Source: Okibacterium sp. HSC-33S16
GTDB lineage: Bacteria > Actinomycetota > Actinomycetes > Actinomycetales > Microbacteriaceae
NCBI RefSeq assembly: GCF_024171565.1
Contig: NZ_JALJZZ010000007.1
Coordinates: 1 to 64,000, forward strand
Direction of reading: 5' to 3'
Length of the DNA: 64,000 bases
This document shows positions 15,920 to 24,836 of the stretch, one piece after another. Within the stretch, counting starts at the first letter, position 1. Each line of letters opens with the position of its first letter. The position numbers and the translations under genes were made by a program. A model generated the notes under the pieces. It ran no database searches. It was not told where the DNA came from and saw nothing but the letters and a program-made list of their open reading frames with translations.

Positions 15920-16840
15920 ATGACTGCCCCGCTGATCGTGAGTGTTCCCGGCAAGACCCTTCGCAACGCCATCGGCGAGATGGACGGTGTGGAATTCGTC
16001 GAGTGGGATTTTCGCGGACCGGCCCCGCGGTCGGAATTCGACATCGTCATCACCCCGTACATGGGAGCGACCGACAAGCTCGGCGCCCTGGCCGGGGTGA
16101 CAACGAGGCTCGTACAGAGCCAATCGATCGGGTACGACGGAGTTGAGAATGCGCTGCCGGCGGGCACCGTGTTCGCCAATGCCAGTTCGGTGCACGAGAC
16201 CTCAACCGCTGAGCTCACCCTCGCCCTGGTGCTCGCGGCGCAACGCGGGATTCCGGACTTCGTCCGGGCGGCGGCGGAGGGTCGCTGGGCGCCGGCCCGG
16301 CACCAAAGCCTCGCCGACCGCACGGTGCTGCTGCTCGGCTACGGCGGAGTGGGCAAGGCCATCGAAGAGCGATTGCTGCCATTCGAGGTGACCGTCGTGC
16401 GGGTGGCGACACATGCACGCAGCGATGAGCGCGGCGCGATCCACGGCATCGACGAGCTGCCTGACCTGCTGCCGAGCGCCGACATCGTGATTATCGGAGT
16501 TCCGCTCACCGACGCGACGGCTGGCCTCGTCGACGATGCGTTCCTCAACGCACTCCCCAACGGCGCCCTGGTCGTCAACATCGCGCGCGGTGCAGTGGCC
16601 GACACCGACGCCCTGTTACGCTCGGCGCAGTCGGGACGGTTGCGGTTCGCACTCGACGTCACCGACCCCGAGCCGCTGCCGGACGGACACCCGCTGTTCG
16701 CGCTGCCCAACGTGCTCATCAGCCCGCACGTCGGCGGAGCGTCCACCGCGATGATGCCCCGGATGGCGAAGCTCGCGCGGCGGCAGATCGAGCTCATGCA
16801 GCGCGGCGAGGAGCCCGTGAACGTGGTTCTGCGGACGTAG
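15920..16840 (+). CDS. D-isomer-specific 2-hydroxyacid dehydrogenase family protein
   Basis: A 306-residue NAD(P)-dependent dehydrogenase of the D-2-hydroxyacid / phosphoglycerate dehydrogenase group. The nucleotide-binding motif LLGYGGVGKAI is at about residue 137; the catalytic arginine is in NIARGAVADTDAL, the glutamate in DPEPLPDGHPLF and the histidine in ISPHVGGAS. The start is marked by TAGGCT six bases before the ATG rather than by a ribosome site. It stands alone between the rhamnose cluster and the lldR-lldD pair. The substrate (hydroxypyruvate, glyoxylate or similar) cannot be told from the sequence. Confidence 0.85.
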   Translation: MTAPLIVSVPGKTLRNAIGEMDGVEFVEWDFRGPAPRSEFDIVITPYMGATDKLGALAGVTTRLVQSQSIGYDGVENALPAGTVFANASSVHETSTAELTLALVLAAQRGIPDFVRAAAEGRWAPARHQSLADRTVLLLGYGGVGKAIEERLLPFEVTVVRVATHARSDERGAIHGIDELPDLLPSADIVIIGVPLTDATAGLVDDAFLNALPNGALVVNIARGAVADTDALLRSAQSGRLRFALDVTDPEPLPDGHPLFALPNVLISPHVGGASTAMMPRMAKLARRQIELMQRGEEPVNVVLRT

Positions 16841-16912
16841 AGAGGCACCCGGTCCCTCCACGTCGCACGGCGCTCCCCTCTCGCGCCACGGCCAGCACTC
16901 GTGTAACGTATG

Positions 16913-16937
16913 TGGTCTGACCACAGTGGTCTGACCG
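16913..16937. promoter_or_regulatory. Tandem GntR/LldR-type operators
   Basis: TGGTCTGACCA (16913-16923) is a perfect match to the TGGTC-N-GACCA palindrome typical of FadR/LldR regulators, and TGGTCTGACCG (16927-16937) is a second copy with one mismatch. They lie just before the regulator gene at 16957, indicating auto-regulation and probably control of lldD. Confidence 0.8.
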
Positions 16938-16956
16938 CACCAGCGACGGGAGCAGC

Positions 16957-17685
16957 GTGACGGATGAGCCCCGCGCCTGGCGCGTCGTCCTCGATTTCAT
17001 CGAGCGCGACCTGCTCGACGGCCGCCTGCGCCCCGGCGATCGGCTCCCCGGCGAACGCGCCCTCTCCGCCGAACTCGGCGTCGGCCGATCGAGCGTGCGC
17101 GAGGCATTGCGCGTGCTCGAGGTCCTCGGTCTCATCCGCACGGCATCGGGCTCCGGCCCGAACGCCGGCGCCATCATCGTGGCGCTGCCCGGCGGCGGCA
17201 TGTCGGCGCTCATGCGACTCCAGGTCGCCGCGACCGGGTTCCCGGTTGCCGACATCGTCTCTACGCGACTCGTGCTCGAGACAGCCGTCGCGGCGGAACT
17301 CGCCGACGCGGACCCGCAGCCGAGCCTCGAGGCATCCGTCACCCTTCTGGATGTGATGGAGAGCCGCAGCCTCTCCGACGCGGAATTTCTCGCGCTCGAC
17401 GCCGAATTTCACCTCTCGCTCGCCGAAGCGGCCGGCAATCAGGTGATCATGGCGACGATGGCCGGGCTGCGCAGCTCAATAGAGGGCTACGCACGCGCCG
17501 GCGCCGCCACCCTGCCGTCGTGGCCAGACACCCGCGCCAGGCTCAGGGCCGAGCACCGCGACATCGTCGCGTCGATCCGTTCCGGCGATGCCGCGAGCGC
17601 CCGCGCCACCGTGCACTCCCATATCTCGGCCTACTACGCCGAGACGAACCTGCCGACCTCCCGAGTTCCCGCGACGCCGCTGTAG
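16957..17685 (+). CDS. lldR: GntR-family (FadR/LldR subfamily) regulator
   Basis: A 242-residue regulator with an N-terminal winged helix ([20 protein letters not shown], about residues 28-47) and a C-terminal all-helical FCD ligand domain with metal or carboxylate-binding histidine regions ([12 protein letters not shown] and RAEHRDIV). GTG at 16957 follows a GGGAG ribosome site. Two operator copies lie directly upstream, and the L-lactate dehydrogenase gene follows by 89 bases, so a lactate-responsive role like LldR is likely. The symbol rests on family and neighbour, not on direct evidence. Confidence 0.82.
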   Translation: MTDEPRAWRVVLDFIERDLLDGRLRPGDRLPGERALSAELGVGRSSVREALRVLEVLGLIRTASGSGPNAGAIIVALPGGGMSALMRLQVAATGFPVADIVSTRLVLETAVAAELADADPQPSLEASVTLLDVMESRSLSDAEFLALDAEFHLSLAEAAGNQVIMATMAGLRSSIEGYARAGAATLPSWPDTRARLRAEHRDIVASIRSGDAASARATVHSHISAYYAETNLPTSRVPATPL

Positions 17686-17774
17686 GTACCGGATGCCGCT
17701 TGTGCGGCACACACACCCGTTGCGTCGCTTCCCCGCCCACGACACCGACACTGACACCGACAGAAAGAGATCCC

Positions 17775-19040
17775 ATGGTCGCCAGACGAATCCCGAAGGT
17801 GCATGACCTCGCACCGCTCATGCAGTTCAAGAAGCCGGAGTTCAACGCACGCACCCGCCGGCTCGCCGCGGCGACGAGCATCAGCGACCTGAGGACCATC
17901 GCCAAGCGTGTCACCCCGAAGGCGCCGTTCGACTACACCGACGGCGCGGCCGAAGGCGAAATCTCGTTGGCGCGTGCCCGTCAGGCGTTCCAGGACATCG
18001 AATTTCACCCCTCCGTGCTCCGCGATGTCTCGAAGGTCGACACCACGCGACAGGTGCTCGGCAAGACCAGCGCCCTGCCGTTCGGTATCGCTCCGACCGG
18101 GTTCACGCGCATGATGCAGACCGAGGGCGAGCGCGCCGGCGCGACCGCTGCAGAGGCTGCCGGGATCCCGTTCACGCTGTCCACCATGGGCACCACGTCG
18201 ATTGAGGACGTCGCAGCGGCCGCCCCCGGCGGGCGTAACTGGTTCCAGCTCTACATGTGGACGGACCGCGACCGGTCACTCGCCCTCGTCGACCGTGCAC
18301 AGGCCGCCGGCTACGACACCCTGATGGTCACCGTCGACACCCCGGTTGGTGGCGCGCGCCTCCGCGACGTGAAGAACGGCTTCTCGATTCCGCCGGCGCT
18401 CACCCCGAAGACCGTTATCAACGCGCTGCCCCGCCCGGCCTGGTGGATCAACTTCCTCACCACCGAGCCCCTCGCGTTCGCGAGCCTCGACCGCTGGTCC
18501 GGCACCGTCGCCGCGCTCATCGACACCATGTTCGACCCGACCGTCGGGCCCGAGGAAGTCACCTTCATTCGCCAGCAGTGGAAGGGCAAGCTCGTCGTCA
18601 AGGGCATCCAGTCGGTCGCAGACGCGCGTCTCGCGGTCGAGCTCGGCGCCGACGCCATCGTGCTGTCGAACCACGGCGGACGCCAGCTCGACCGCGCGCC
18701 GATTCCCTTCCACCTGCTGCCCGCCGTTGTCCGTGAAGTCGGCAACGAGGTGGAGGTGCACCTCGACACCGGCATCATGAACGGTGCCGACATCGTGGCA
18801 TCCGTCGCCCTCGGCGCCCGGTTCACGCTCATCGGTCGCGCCTATCTCTATGGCCTGATGGCCGGCGGCCGCCAGGGTGTCGACCGCACGATCGCGATCC
18901 TGTCCGAAGAGATTCGCCGCACCATGAAGCTCCTCGGTGTCGCGACACTCGACGAGCTCGAACCGCGCCACGTGACCCAGCTCGCCCGGCTCATGCCGCT
19001 GGCGCAGCCTGCGGCAGACGCGGTCGCCGCGGCGAAGTAA
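17775..19040 (+). CDS. lldD: FMN-dependent L-lactate dehydrogenase (alpha-hydroxy acid dehydrogenase)
   Basis: Oxidises L-lactate to pyruvate with FMN and passes electrons to the respiratory chain. The 421-residue protein shows the family's [11 protein letters not shown] start of the barrel, [19 protein letters not shown], the proton-abstracting histidine and arginine in [13 protein letters not shown], and the FMN phosphate site [21 protein letters not shown] at 17775 is used; the frame upstream overlaps the regulator gene. Its place downstream of lldR and near the rhamnose genes, whose dehydrogenase domain makes L-lactate, supports lactate as the substrate. Confidence 0.9.
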   Translation: MVARRIPKVHDLAPLMQFKKPEFNARTRRLAAATSISDLRTIAKRVTPKAPFDYTDGAAEGEISLARARQAFQDIEFHPSVLRDVSKVDTTRQVLGKTSALPFGIAPTGFTRMMQTEGERAGATAAEAAGIPFTLSTMGTTSIEDVAAAAPGGRNWFQLYMWTDRDRSLALVDRAQAAGYDTLMVTVDTPVGGARLRDVKNGFSIPPALTPKTVINALPRPAWWINFLTTEPLAFASLDRWSGTVAALIDTMFDPTVGPEEVTFIRQQWKGKLVVKGIQSVADARLAVELGADAIVLSNHGGRQLDRAPIPFHLLPAVVREVGNEVEVHLDTGIMNGADIVASVALGARFTLIGRAYLYGLMAGGRQGVDRTIAILSEEIRRTMKLLGVATLDELEPRHVTQLARLMPLAQPAADAVAAAK

Positions 19041-19055
19041 CACGTCCAGCGCGGG

Positions 19056-19089
19056 AAGGGCCTGTCGTTCACTCGAGCGACAGGCCCTT
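19056..19089. terminator. Strong bidirectional terminator
   Basis: AAGGGCCTGTCG (19056-19067) pairs perfectly with CGACAGGCCCTT (19078-19089) with a 10-base loop, and TTT follows on the plus side. It lies between lldD and the convergent glycosyltransferase gene. Confidence 0.85.
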
Positions 19090-19124
19090 TCCAGCCTGCC
19101 CAGGCGTCACCCAAGCGCGCCAGA

Positions 19125-19862
19125 TTAGCGGACCAGCCGCCGCCGTAGCCGACCCGGCAGGGCGCCGATCCCCCACAGCGTGACGCGCAGCATCGCCTCC
19201 GCCACAATCCCGCCGGTCATCTTCGACTCGCCGCGTTCACGTTCGACAAAGGTGATCGGCACCTCAACGATCGCAAGCCCAGCCCGCTGAGCGTGAAACA
19301 GCATGTCGACCTGGAAGCCATAGCCCTGGCTGTGAACGTCTTCCAAACGGATGCTTCCCAGCGCGTGAGCAGTAAGCACCCGATATCCGCCGGTGACGTC
19401 GCGTTGGGGCAGCCCCAACACCAGTCGCGCGTACCCGCTGCCGCCCCGCGACAGCAGTTCGCGATACTTCGGCCAGTTTTCGACCCCACCGCCTGCGATC
19501 CAGCGGGATCCGAGAACGACGTCAGCACCGGCATCCGCTGCTCGCAAGAGGGAGGGGAGCTGCTCGGGCGCGTGCGATCCGTCCGCATCCATTTCGACGA
19601 TGCGGTCGTACCCGCGAGCCAGCGCCCAGCGGAACGCCTCGCCATACGCCATACCGAGGCCGTTCTTGGCCGTGCGGTGACGGACGAAAACCCGGGGGTC
19701 GGATGCCGCAAGGCCGTCGGCGATCGCCCCGGTGCCATCGGGGGAGTTGTCGTCGACCACGAGCACGTCGACGTCGGGCGTTGCGGCCCGAACCCGGCCC
19801 ACGATGTCCGCGATGTTCTCGCGTTCGTTGTACGTCGGAATGACGACAAGCGTTTCAGCCAC
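19125..19862 (-). CDS. Polyprenol-phosphate mannose synthase (family 2 glycosyltransferase)
   Basis: Transfers mannose from GDP-mannose to a polyprenyl phosphate on the inner face of the membrane, for later use in cell-envelope mannosylation. The 245-residue catalytic domain has the N-terminal VVIPTYNERENI, the nucleotide-sugar region VVDDNSPDGTG, the metal-binding MDADGSHAP motif and the downstream YRVLTAHAL region, all typical of actinobacterial Ppm1/Dpm1. It lacks the fused acyltransferase or flippase domain seen in some mycobacterial relatives. GTG at 19862 follows GGAGGA. It has its own TAGGCT promoter box about 40 bases upstream. Confidence 0.88.
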   Translation of the reverse strand: MAETLVVIPTYNERENIADIVGRVRAATPDVDVLVVDDNSPDGTGAIADGLAASDPRVFVRHRTAKNGLGMAYGEAFRWALARGYDRIVEMDADGSHAPEQLPSLLRAADAGADVVLGSRWIAGGGVENWPKYRELLSRGGSGYARLVLGLPQRDVTGGYRVLTAHALGSIRLEDVHSQGYGFQVDMLFHAQRAGLAIVEVPITFVERERGESKMTGGIVAEAMLRVTLWGIGALPGRLRRRLVR

Positions 19863-19933
19863 GTGCGTCCTCCCGGGGCGGCGGGCGCCGCGCGACTTCC
19901 CAGCCTAATCCGTTCAGTCGAGCGGACCCTCGG

Positions 19934-21400
19934 TTAGCGCACTCCGCTCATGAGCTTCAGCACCGGTCGGGCGATCACCGCGAGAACGACGCCGATCACG
20001 ATCGCGATGCCACCGAGCACCCCGAAGTAGAGCGACTCATCGACCGTGAGGTACCACTCGGCCAGAAGGCCCGAGACGGCCGAGCCGAGAGCGACCGAGA
20101 GGAAGAACAAGGCGACCATTTGGGTGCGGAACGCCTCGGGCGCGAGCTTCGTGGCAACCGACAGCCCCACCGGTGACAGCAACAGTTCGGCGATGGTGAA
20201 GACGAGCAGGATGCCGACGAGGGCGAGCAGCGGCGTTGAGTTGGCCGGGCCGCCCGCGAACGGCAGGAAGAGCAGGAACGCGAGTCCCATGATCGCTGTT
20301 CCTGCCGCGAACTTGAGCGCCGTGCTCGGCTGCTTACTGCCCCACTTCGTCCAAATCGCCGCGAAGACACCGGACAGGATGATGATGAACACCGGGTTGA
20401 TGGACTGCACCCACGACACCGGCATTTCCCAGCCGAACAGGTCGCGGTTCAGCCGCTCGTCGGAGTAAATTGTGACCACCGTGAACTGCTGCTGGTACAG
20501 CGACCAGAATGCGGCACTCGCGATGAACAGCGGAATGAACGCGTACACCCGCTTCCGCTCCGTCGGTGAGACCTGCTTGCTCGTCAAAATGACAATGAAG
20601 TACAGAATTGCGGATGCCACGGTCAGGCCGATCACAATCGTGACGAGGTTCGTCGCCGTGATGACACCGACGAGCACGAGCACCACAATCACGACGACGG
20701 CGGCCACGGCGATGAGTGCGTAGATCAGCCAGCGCTTTCTCGGCAGCGGGTCGGGAACGTGGCTCGCGATGGCCGGCAGTCGCTTGCGGCCGAGCGAGTA
20801 CTGGATGAGGCCAGCGGCCATTCCGACAGCGGCGAGGCCGAATCCAAAGTGGAAGCCGATGCTCTGTTGCAGGAGACCGGTGAGGATCGGACCGAAGAAC
20901 GCACCGAGGTTGATGCCCAGGTAGAAGAGAGAGAACCCGGCGTCGCGTCGCGGATCTTCCTCGGCGTAGAGGGTTCCGACGACGCTCGTGGCGTTCGCCT
21001 TGAGCCCGCCCGAGCCGACGGCGACGAGGATGAGGCCAATCCCCACCCCGGCGATTCCGGGCACCAGGGCGAGCGCGAGGTGGCCAAGCATGATGACGAT
21101 CGCGCTGTAGAACAGCACGCGCTCGCTGCCGAGCAACCGGTCGGCAATCCACGCTCCGAGGATCGTCGACAGGTAGACCCCTCCGCCGTATGCGCCGACG
21201 ATTCCGGCTGCCGTGACCTGCGGAATCCCGAGCCCGCCCTCAGCCGCCGAGTAGTACAGGTAGATAAGGAGGATGCCTTGCATCCCATAGAACGAGAAGC
21301 GTTCCCACATCTCGACGCCAAACAGGTTGGCGAGCGAGCGGGGTTGTCCGAAAAAGCTGTGGTCTTCGCGTGCGGAGGCCGGAGTGGTGACCTGGCTCAT
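19934..21400 (-). CDS. Proton-dependent oligopeptide transporter (POT/PTR family)
   Basis: A 488-residue proton-driven di/tripeptide importer of the POT branch of the MFS. The key EMWERFSFYG motif in membrane segment 1, which couples protons to transport, is present near residue 30. The conserved FSLFYLGINLGAFFGP of segment 5 and the FWSLYQQQ stretch of segment 7 are also seen, and about 14 hydrophobic segments are present in all. The start is not certain: TACCGT lies seven bases before the ATG, which could indicate a leaderless mRNA. Peptide uptake would fit the amino-acid catabolic genes beside it. Confidence 0.9.
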   Translation of the reverse strand: MSQVTTPASAREDHSFFGQPRSLANLFGVEMWERFSFYGMQGILLIYLYYSAAEGGLGIPQVTAAGIVGAYGGGVYLSTILGAWIADRLLGSERVLFYSAIVIMLGHLALALVPGIAGVGIGLILVAVGSGGLKANATSVVGTLYAEEDPRRDAGFSLFYLGINLGAFFGPILTGLLQQSIGFHFGFGLAAVGMAAGLIQYSLGRKRLPAIASHVPDPLPRKRWLIYALIAVAAVVVIVVLVLVGVITATNLVTIVIGLTVASAILYFIVILTSKQVSPTERKRVYAFIPLFIASAAFWSLYQQQFTVVTIYSDERLNRDLFGWEMPVSWVQSINPVFIIILSGVFAAIWTKWGSKQPSTALKFAAGTAIMGLAFLLFLPFAGGPANSTPLLALVGILLVFTIAELLLSPVGLSVATKLAPEAFRTQMVALFFLSVALGSAVSGLLAEWYLTVDESLYFGVLGGIAIVIGVVLAVIARPVLKLMSGVR

Positions 21401-21452
21401 ACCTACGACGGTACTCTCCCCGGAGAGCCGAGCCCAAGGGGGTAGCGAACGG

Positions 21453-22700
21453 CTACGCTTCGCGGAGTTCCTCGAGCACGGCCTCGAGCTGGTCGACGGC
21501 CCAGTCGAGATCGGTCTCCTCCACGACGATCGGCGGCGCGAGTCGAATGGTCGACCCGTGGGTGTCTTTGGCGAGAACGCCGCGTTCCATCAGCCGCTCG
21601 CAGACCGTGCGCCCGGAGGCGAGAGCGGGGTCGATATCGATTCCCGCCCAGAGCCCTGCCCCGCGCACCTCGAGCACGCCGTGCCCGACGAGTTCGCCGA
21701 GTCGCGCGTGCAGTTGCGCGCCGAGCACACGTGCCCGTTTCTGGTATTCACCGCTCGCGAGCATCCGCACCACAGCGCGGCCGACCGCCGCGGCGAGCGG
21801 GTTACCGCCGAAGGTCGAGCCATGTTGGCCCGGCTGGAGCACGCCGAGGATGTCGCGGTTGCCGACGACCGCGGAGACCGGGACGATGCCGCCGCCGAGC
21901 GCCTTGCCGAGTAGGTAGAGGTCAGGAACGACGTCGACGAGGTCGCAGGCAAAGGTGGCACCGGTTCGGCCGAGGCCGGACTGGATTTCGTCGGCGATGA
22001 AAAGCACGTTGTTTCTCGTGCAGAGTTCGCGAACGGCCGGGAGGTAGCTGGCCGGTGGCACGACAATTCCGGACTCACCCTGAATCGGTTCGACGAGCAC
22101 GGCGACCGTGTTCTCGTCGATCGCCGCGACGAGAGCGTCCGCGTCGCCGTAGGCAACGGTGCGGAATCCGGGTGTGTACGGGCCGAAGTCGGCACGGGCA
22201 TCCTCGTCGTCGGAGAAGCTGATGATCGTCGTGGTTCGGCCGTGGAAGTTGCCGGCCATCACGATGATGTTGGCCTGCCCTGCAGCAACGCCCTTGACCC
22301 GGTACCCCCAGGCGCGAGCCACCTTGATCGCGGATTCGACCGCCTCGGCGCCGGTGTTCATCGGCAGGACCATCTCCTTGCCGGCGAGGTCGGCCAGCGC
22401 CTGCGCGAATGACCCAAGCTGGTCGTTATAGAACGCACGGCTGGTGAGGGTGACCCGGTCGAGCTGCTCCCGCGCGGCGCCGAGGAGCGTGGGGTGCGAG
22501 TGCCCGAAATTGACGGCCGAATAAGCGGCCAGGCAGTCGAGGTAACGCTTGCCATGCACGTCGGTCACCCATGCACCATCAGCGGATGCCACCACCACCT
22601 CGAGCGGGTGGTAGTTGTGGGCAACGAACTCTTCTTCGCTCGCAATGACGCGTCGCGCATCACTGGTCATGACGGTCAGTTCTTCATTCACGATGCTCAT
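21453..22700 (-). CDS. rocD: Ornithine--oxo-acid transaminase
   Basis: A 415-residue PLP enzyme converting L-ornithine and 2-oxoglutarate to glutamate semialdehyde and glutamate. It shows VFIGRT-like features of class III aminotransferases: MNTGAEAVESAIKVARAWG, NFHGRTTTIISFS, LFIADEIQSGLGRTG and the PLP lysine in LLGKALGGGIVPVSA. The ATG at 22700 overlaps the stop of the preceding DDAH-like gene by four bases, so the two are coupled. The product cyclises to pyrroline-5-carboxylate, which PutA (30418-34101) oxidises to glutamate. Confidence 0.9.
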   Translation of the reverse strand: MSIVNEELTVMTSDARRVIASEEEFVAHNYHPLEVVVASADGAWVTDVHGKRYLDCLAAYSAVNFGHSHPTLLGAAREQLDRVTLTSRAFYNDQLGSFAQALADLAGKEMVLPMNTGAEAVESAIKVARAWGYRVKGVAAGQANIIVMAGNFHGRTTTIISFSDDEDARADFGPYTPGFRTVAYGDADALVAAIDENTVAVLVEPIQGESGIVVPPASYLPAVRELCTRNNVLFIADEIQSGLGRTGATFACDLVDVVPDLYLLGKALGGGIVPVSAVVGNRDILGVLQPGQHGSTFGGNPLAAAVGRAVVRMLASGEYQKRARVLGAQLHARLGELVGHGVLEVRGAGLWAGIDIDPALASGRTVCERLMERGVLAKDTHGSTIRLAPPIVVEETDLDWAVDQLEAVLEELREA

Positions 22701-23560
22701 GATTTCCGCAGCTCCAGGGTGCAGCACTTCACGCCTCCGCCGCCGAGCAGCAGCTCGGAGAGGTCGACGCCGATGGGGTTGTAACCGCGCTCGCGCAGCT
22801 GGCGTTCGAAACCGACGGCGCGCTTCGCGATGACGACGTTGTAGCCGTCCGAGATTGAGTTCAGGCCGAGAATGGAGGCATCCTCTTCGCTGACGATAAT
22901 GGCATCCGGGTATCGATCCTGAAGGATGAGGAGTGACTTCGCATCGAAAGCGCTGGGGAGGTACGCGATGTTGGCGTTCGCGTCGCCGGTCAGCGGATCC
23001 AGGACGGCGATGGCCGTGTCGAGGTGGTAGAAGCTCGGGTTGATGAGGTTGAGGGTGACGACCTCACGCCCGTACAGCTCGGCAACTTCGGCGTGGCTCT
23101 TCGACTCACTCCGGAACCCGGTTCCGGCCAGGATGGTGTCGCCGACGAGGAGGAAGTCGCCCTCGCCCTCGTTGATGTTCTCGGGAACCCGCACGTCGAA
23201 GCCGTGTGCGCGGAACCAATCCATGTATGCGGGGCCCTCGGGCATGCGTTCGGGGAAGGTGAAGCTTGCGCCGTATGCGATGTTGTCGATGACGAAGCCG
23301 CCGTTGGCCGAGTAGACCATGTCGGGCAGGCCCTCGACCGGGTCGATGAGCTCCACGTCATGGCCGAGCGAGACGAAGGTGTCGTAGAGAACCTGCCACT
23401 GGGCGAGGGCTTTGGCCGTGTCCGTCGGGTTCGCCGGCTCCATCCACGGGTTGATCTTGTACGAGACTGTGAAGTGCTCGGGGCGGCACATCAGGTAGCT
23501 GCGGGTCGTGGGGACGCGGCTGCCGGCCGGTGCCTGCGTCAGGGTGTCGATGTTCGTCAT
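22697..23560 (-). CDS. Dimethylarginine dimethylaminohydrolase-like amidinohydrolase
   Basis: A 287-residue protein of the arginine-modifying pentein superfamily. Family features are the N-terminal CRPEHFTVSYKINPWM, DMVYSANGGFV, the central NINEGEGDFLL, FYHLDTAIAVLD with the catalytic histidine, and the C-terminal nucleophile cysteine in GGGGVKCCTLEL. Members release citrulline from methylated arginine (DDAH) or, in related arginine dihydrolases, ornithine from arginine. The coupling to rocD makes an ornithine-forming reaction attractive, but this is inference. The ATG at 23560 follows GGAG; the 40 residues upstream in the frame look non-coding. It is divergent from an Lrp-type gene. Confidence 0.82.
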   Translation of the reverse strand: MTNIDTLTQAPAGSRVPTTRSYLMCRPEHFTVSYKINPWMEPANPTDTAKALAQWQVLYDTFVSLGHDVELIDPVEGLPDMVYSANGGFVIDNIAYGASFTFPERMPEGPAYMDWFRAHGFDVRVPENINEGEGDFLLVGDTILAGTGFRSESKSHAEVAELYGREVVTLNLINPSFYHLDTAIAVLDPLTGDANANIAYLPSAFDAKSLLILQDRYPDAIIVSEEDASILGLNSISDGYNVVIAKRAVGFERQLRERGYNPIGVDLSELLLGGGGVKCCTLELRKS

Positions 23561-23743
23561 GCTGGTCTCCGTCAGGAAAGCGGCGGACGGTGTCCTGGTT
23601 GGCCAGCGGCTCGCAGATCGCGACCCGGCAGGCACGCCGTATGCCCAGTGTGGCACGCAGGGATGGGGAGGTGTTCGCACATCGGCGCATAATTCCTGCG
23701 TCGATTTCGCCCTGCACGCAAGATCCCGTCGTAGACTGCCGCC

Positions 23744-24181
23744 ATGGACAATCTCGATCGCGGAATTATCGACCTGCTTCGGCAGAATGCGCGTGCCGGG
23801 TACGGCGACATCGGGCAGGAAGTCGGCCTGTCGGCCTCAGCGGTGAAACGCCGGGTCGATCGCCTCGTCGCCGATGGTGTGATTCGGAGCTTCACCATTC
23901 AGGTGGACCCGGCCGTCGATGGCCTGCACACCGAGGCGTATGTCGAGTTGTTCTGCCGCGGGACTGTCGCGCCCGATGAACTGCTGAAGATCCTGTCGGG
24001 CGTGCCCGAGGTCATCGACGCCGGAACGGTGACAGGAAGCGCCGACGCGATCGTACACATGCGTTCGCGGGACATCCCGAGCCTGGAGGCCGCGCTCGAG
24101 CGCGTGCGTCACGCCCCGCACGTCGACCACACCCGGAGTGCGATCGTGCTCTCCCGCCTGATCTCGCGCGCGATCGACTGA
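23744..24181 (+). CDS. Lrp/AsnC-family transcriptional regulator
   Basis: A 145-residue Lrp-type regulator: the N-terminal helix-turn-helix (IGQEVGLSASAVKRRVDRL, about residues 23-41) and the C-terminal RAM ligand-binding domain, including the GTVTGSADAIVHM segment. It is divergent from the ddaH-rocD pair, so it probably controls arginine or ornithine breakdown. TAGACT lies exactly six bases before the ATG and there is no ribosome site, which points to a leaderless mRNA. Arms TGCGT and ACGCA facing each other in the gap (about 23698-23720) may be its binding site, but this is weak. Confidence 0.87.
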   Translation: MDNLDRGIIDLLRQNARAGYGDIGQEVGLSASAVKRRVDRLVADGVIRSFTIQVDPAVDGLHTEAYVELFCRGTVAPDELLKILSGVPEVIDAGTVTGSADAIVHMRSRDIPSLEAALERVRHAPHVDHTRSAIVLSRLISRAID

Positions 24182-24265
24182 GCGGCTTCAGCGCACCGAC
24201 TTGCGTGCCTGGGCTCTCGACCGCGCCCGGCCGCCCCTTGAGGATTCGACCGAGCCTGCGAGAGT

Positions 24266-24360
24266 GCCACTTGTAGGGGGGTGAGGGAGCACCACACCCT
24301 ACACAAGTGGCGCTTTTGCGCGGCCCCTCACGTGGAGCACGAAATGAAAGCGCCACTTGT
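24266..24360. repeat. Three-armed inverted repeat with alternative hairpins
   Basis: Arm 1 GCCACTTGTAGGG (24266-24278), arm 2 CCCTACACAAGTGGCGCTTT (24297-24316) and arm 3 AAAGCGCCACTTGT (24347-24360). Arm 2 can pair with arm 1 (13 bases with a two-base bulge) or, over 14 perfect bases, with arm 3, but not with both. The gap 24182-24540 has no gene; it holds this element and the hairpin at 24450-24490. Confidence 0.7.
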
Positions 24361-24449
24361 TGTGGGTATATCAGACGCGCACCGGCGACAACTGGCTCTA
24401 TCGGGTGGGACCTGCTGAACGCGCCCCGGCCCAAACATCCGCTTAACGA

Positions 24450-24490
24450 CGCAAGGCCACACCCGCGTGCTGCGATGGTGTGGCCTTGCG
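24450..24490 (-). terminator. Perfect 14-base hairpin after the small membrane protein gene
   Basis: CGCAAGGCCACACC (24450-24463) pairs perfectly with GGTGTGGCCTTGCG (24477-24490) around a 13-base loop. It lies 50 bases downstream of the stop of the minus-strand gene at 24541-24705 and is its probable terminator. Confidence 0.75.
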
Positions 24491-24540
24491 ATGTTGTCGC
24501 ACCCAGCCTCAGGGCTGGAGTGCGATGGGCGGACAGGGAA

Positions 24541-24705
24541 CTAGATGCGCTTCTTGCCGGTAACGACGCGGAGCAGCCAAGCGATGATGGCCAGAACCAG
24601 GAGAACGACGCCGACCCACAGAAGGAAGTTGAGGGACTGCACGAAGCCACCCGTGACAAGAAGGATGATGGCGATGATTGCGACCACTACAAGGAGAATG
24701 TTCAT
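24541..24705 (-). CDS. Small hydrophobic membrane protein
   Basis: About 54 residues if translation starts at the ATG at 24705 (MNILLVVVAIIAIILLVTGG), with two membrane segments separated by SLNFLL and a basic C-terminus (GKKRI). The longer frame to 24753 adds 16 polar residues and is less likely. TACGGT seven bases before the ATG may be a -10 box of a leaderless mRNA. Such short two-segment proteins are common in Microbacteriaceae; I cannot assign a role. The strong terminator downstream supports a real transcription unit. Confidence 0.6.
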   Translation of the reverse strand: MNILLVVVAIIAIILLVTGGFVQSLNFLLWVGVVLLVLAIIAWLLRVVTGKKRI

Positions 24706-24836
24706 GTCTGCGACCGTAACAGCGAGCCGGTATCGGCTGCAGGATAGGGCCAAACCCTTGACGCGTAACGCTCGTTGCTGGTAACGGGGTGTGAGTTGGG
24801 TGAGTTTTCACCGCAAAATGAGCTCAGGAGGGACAC

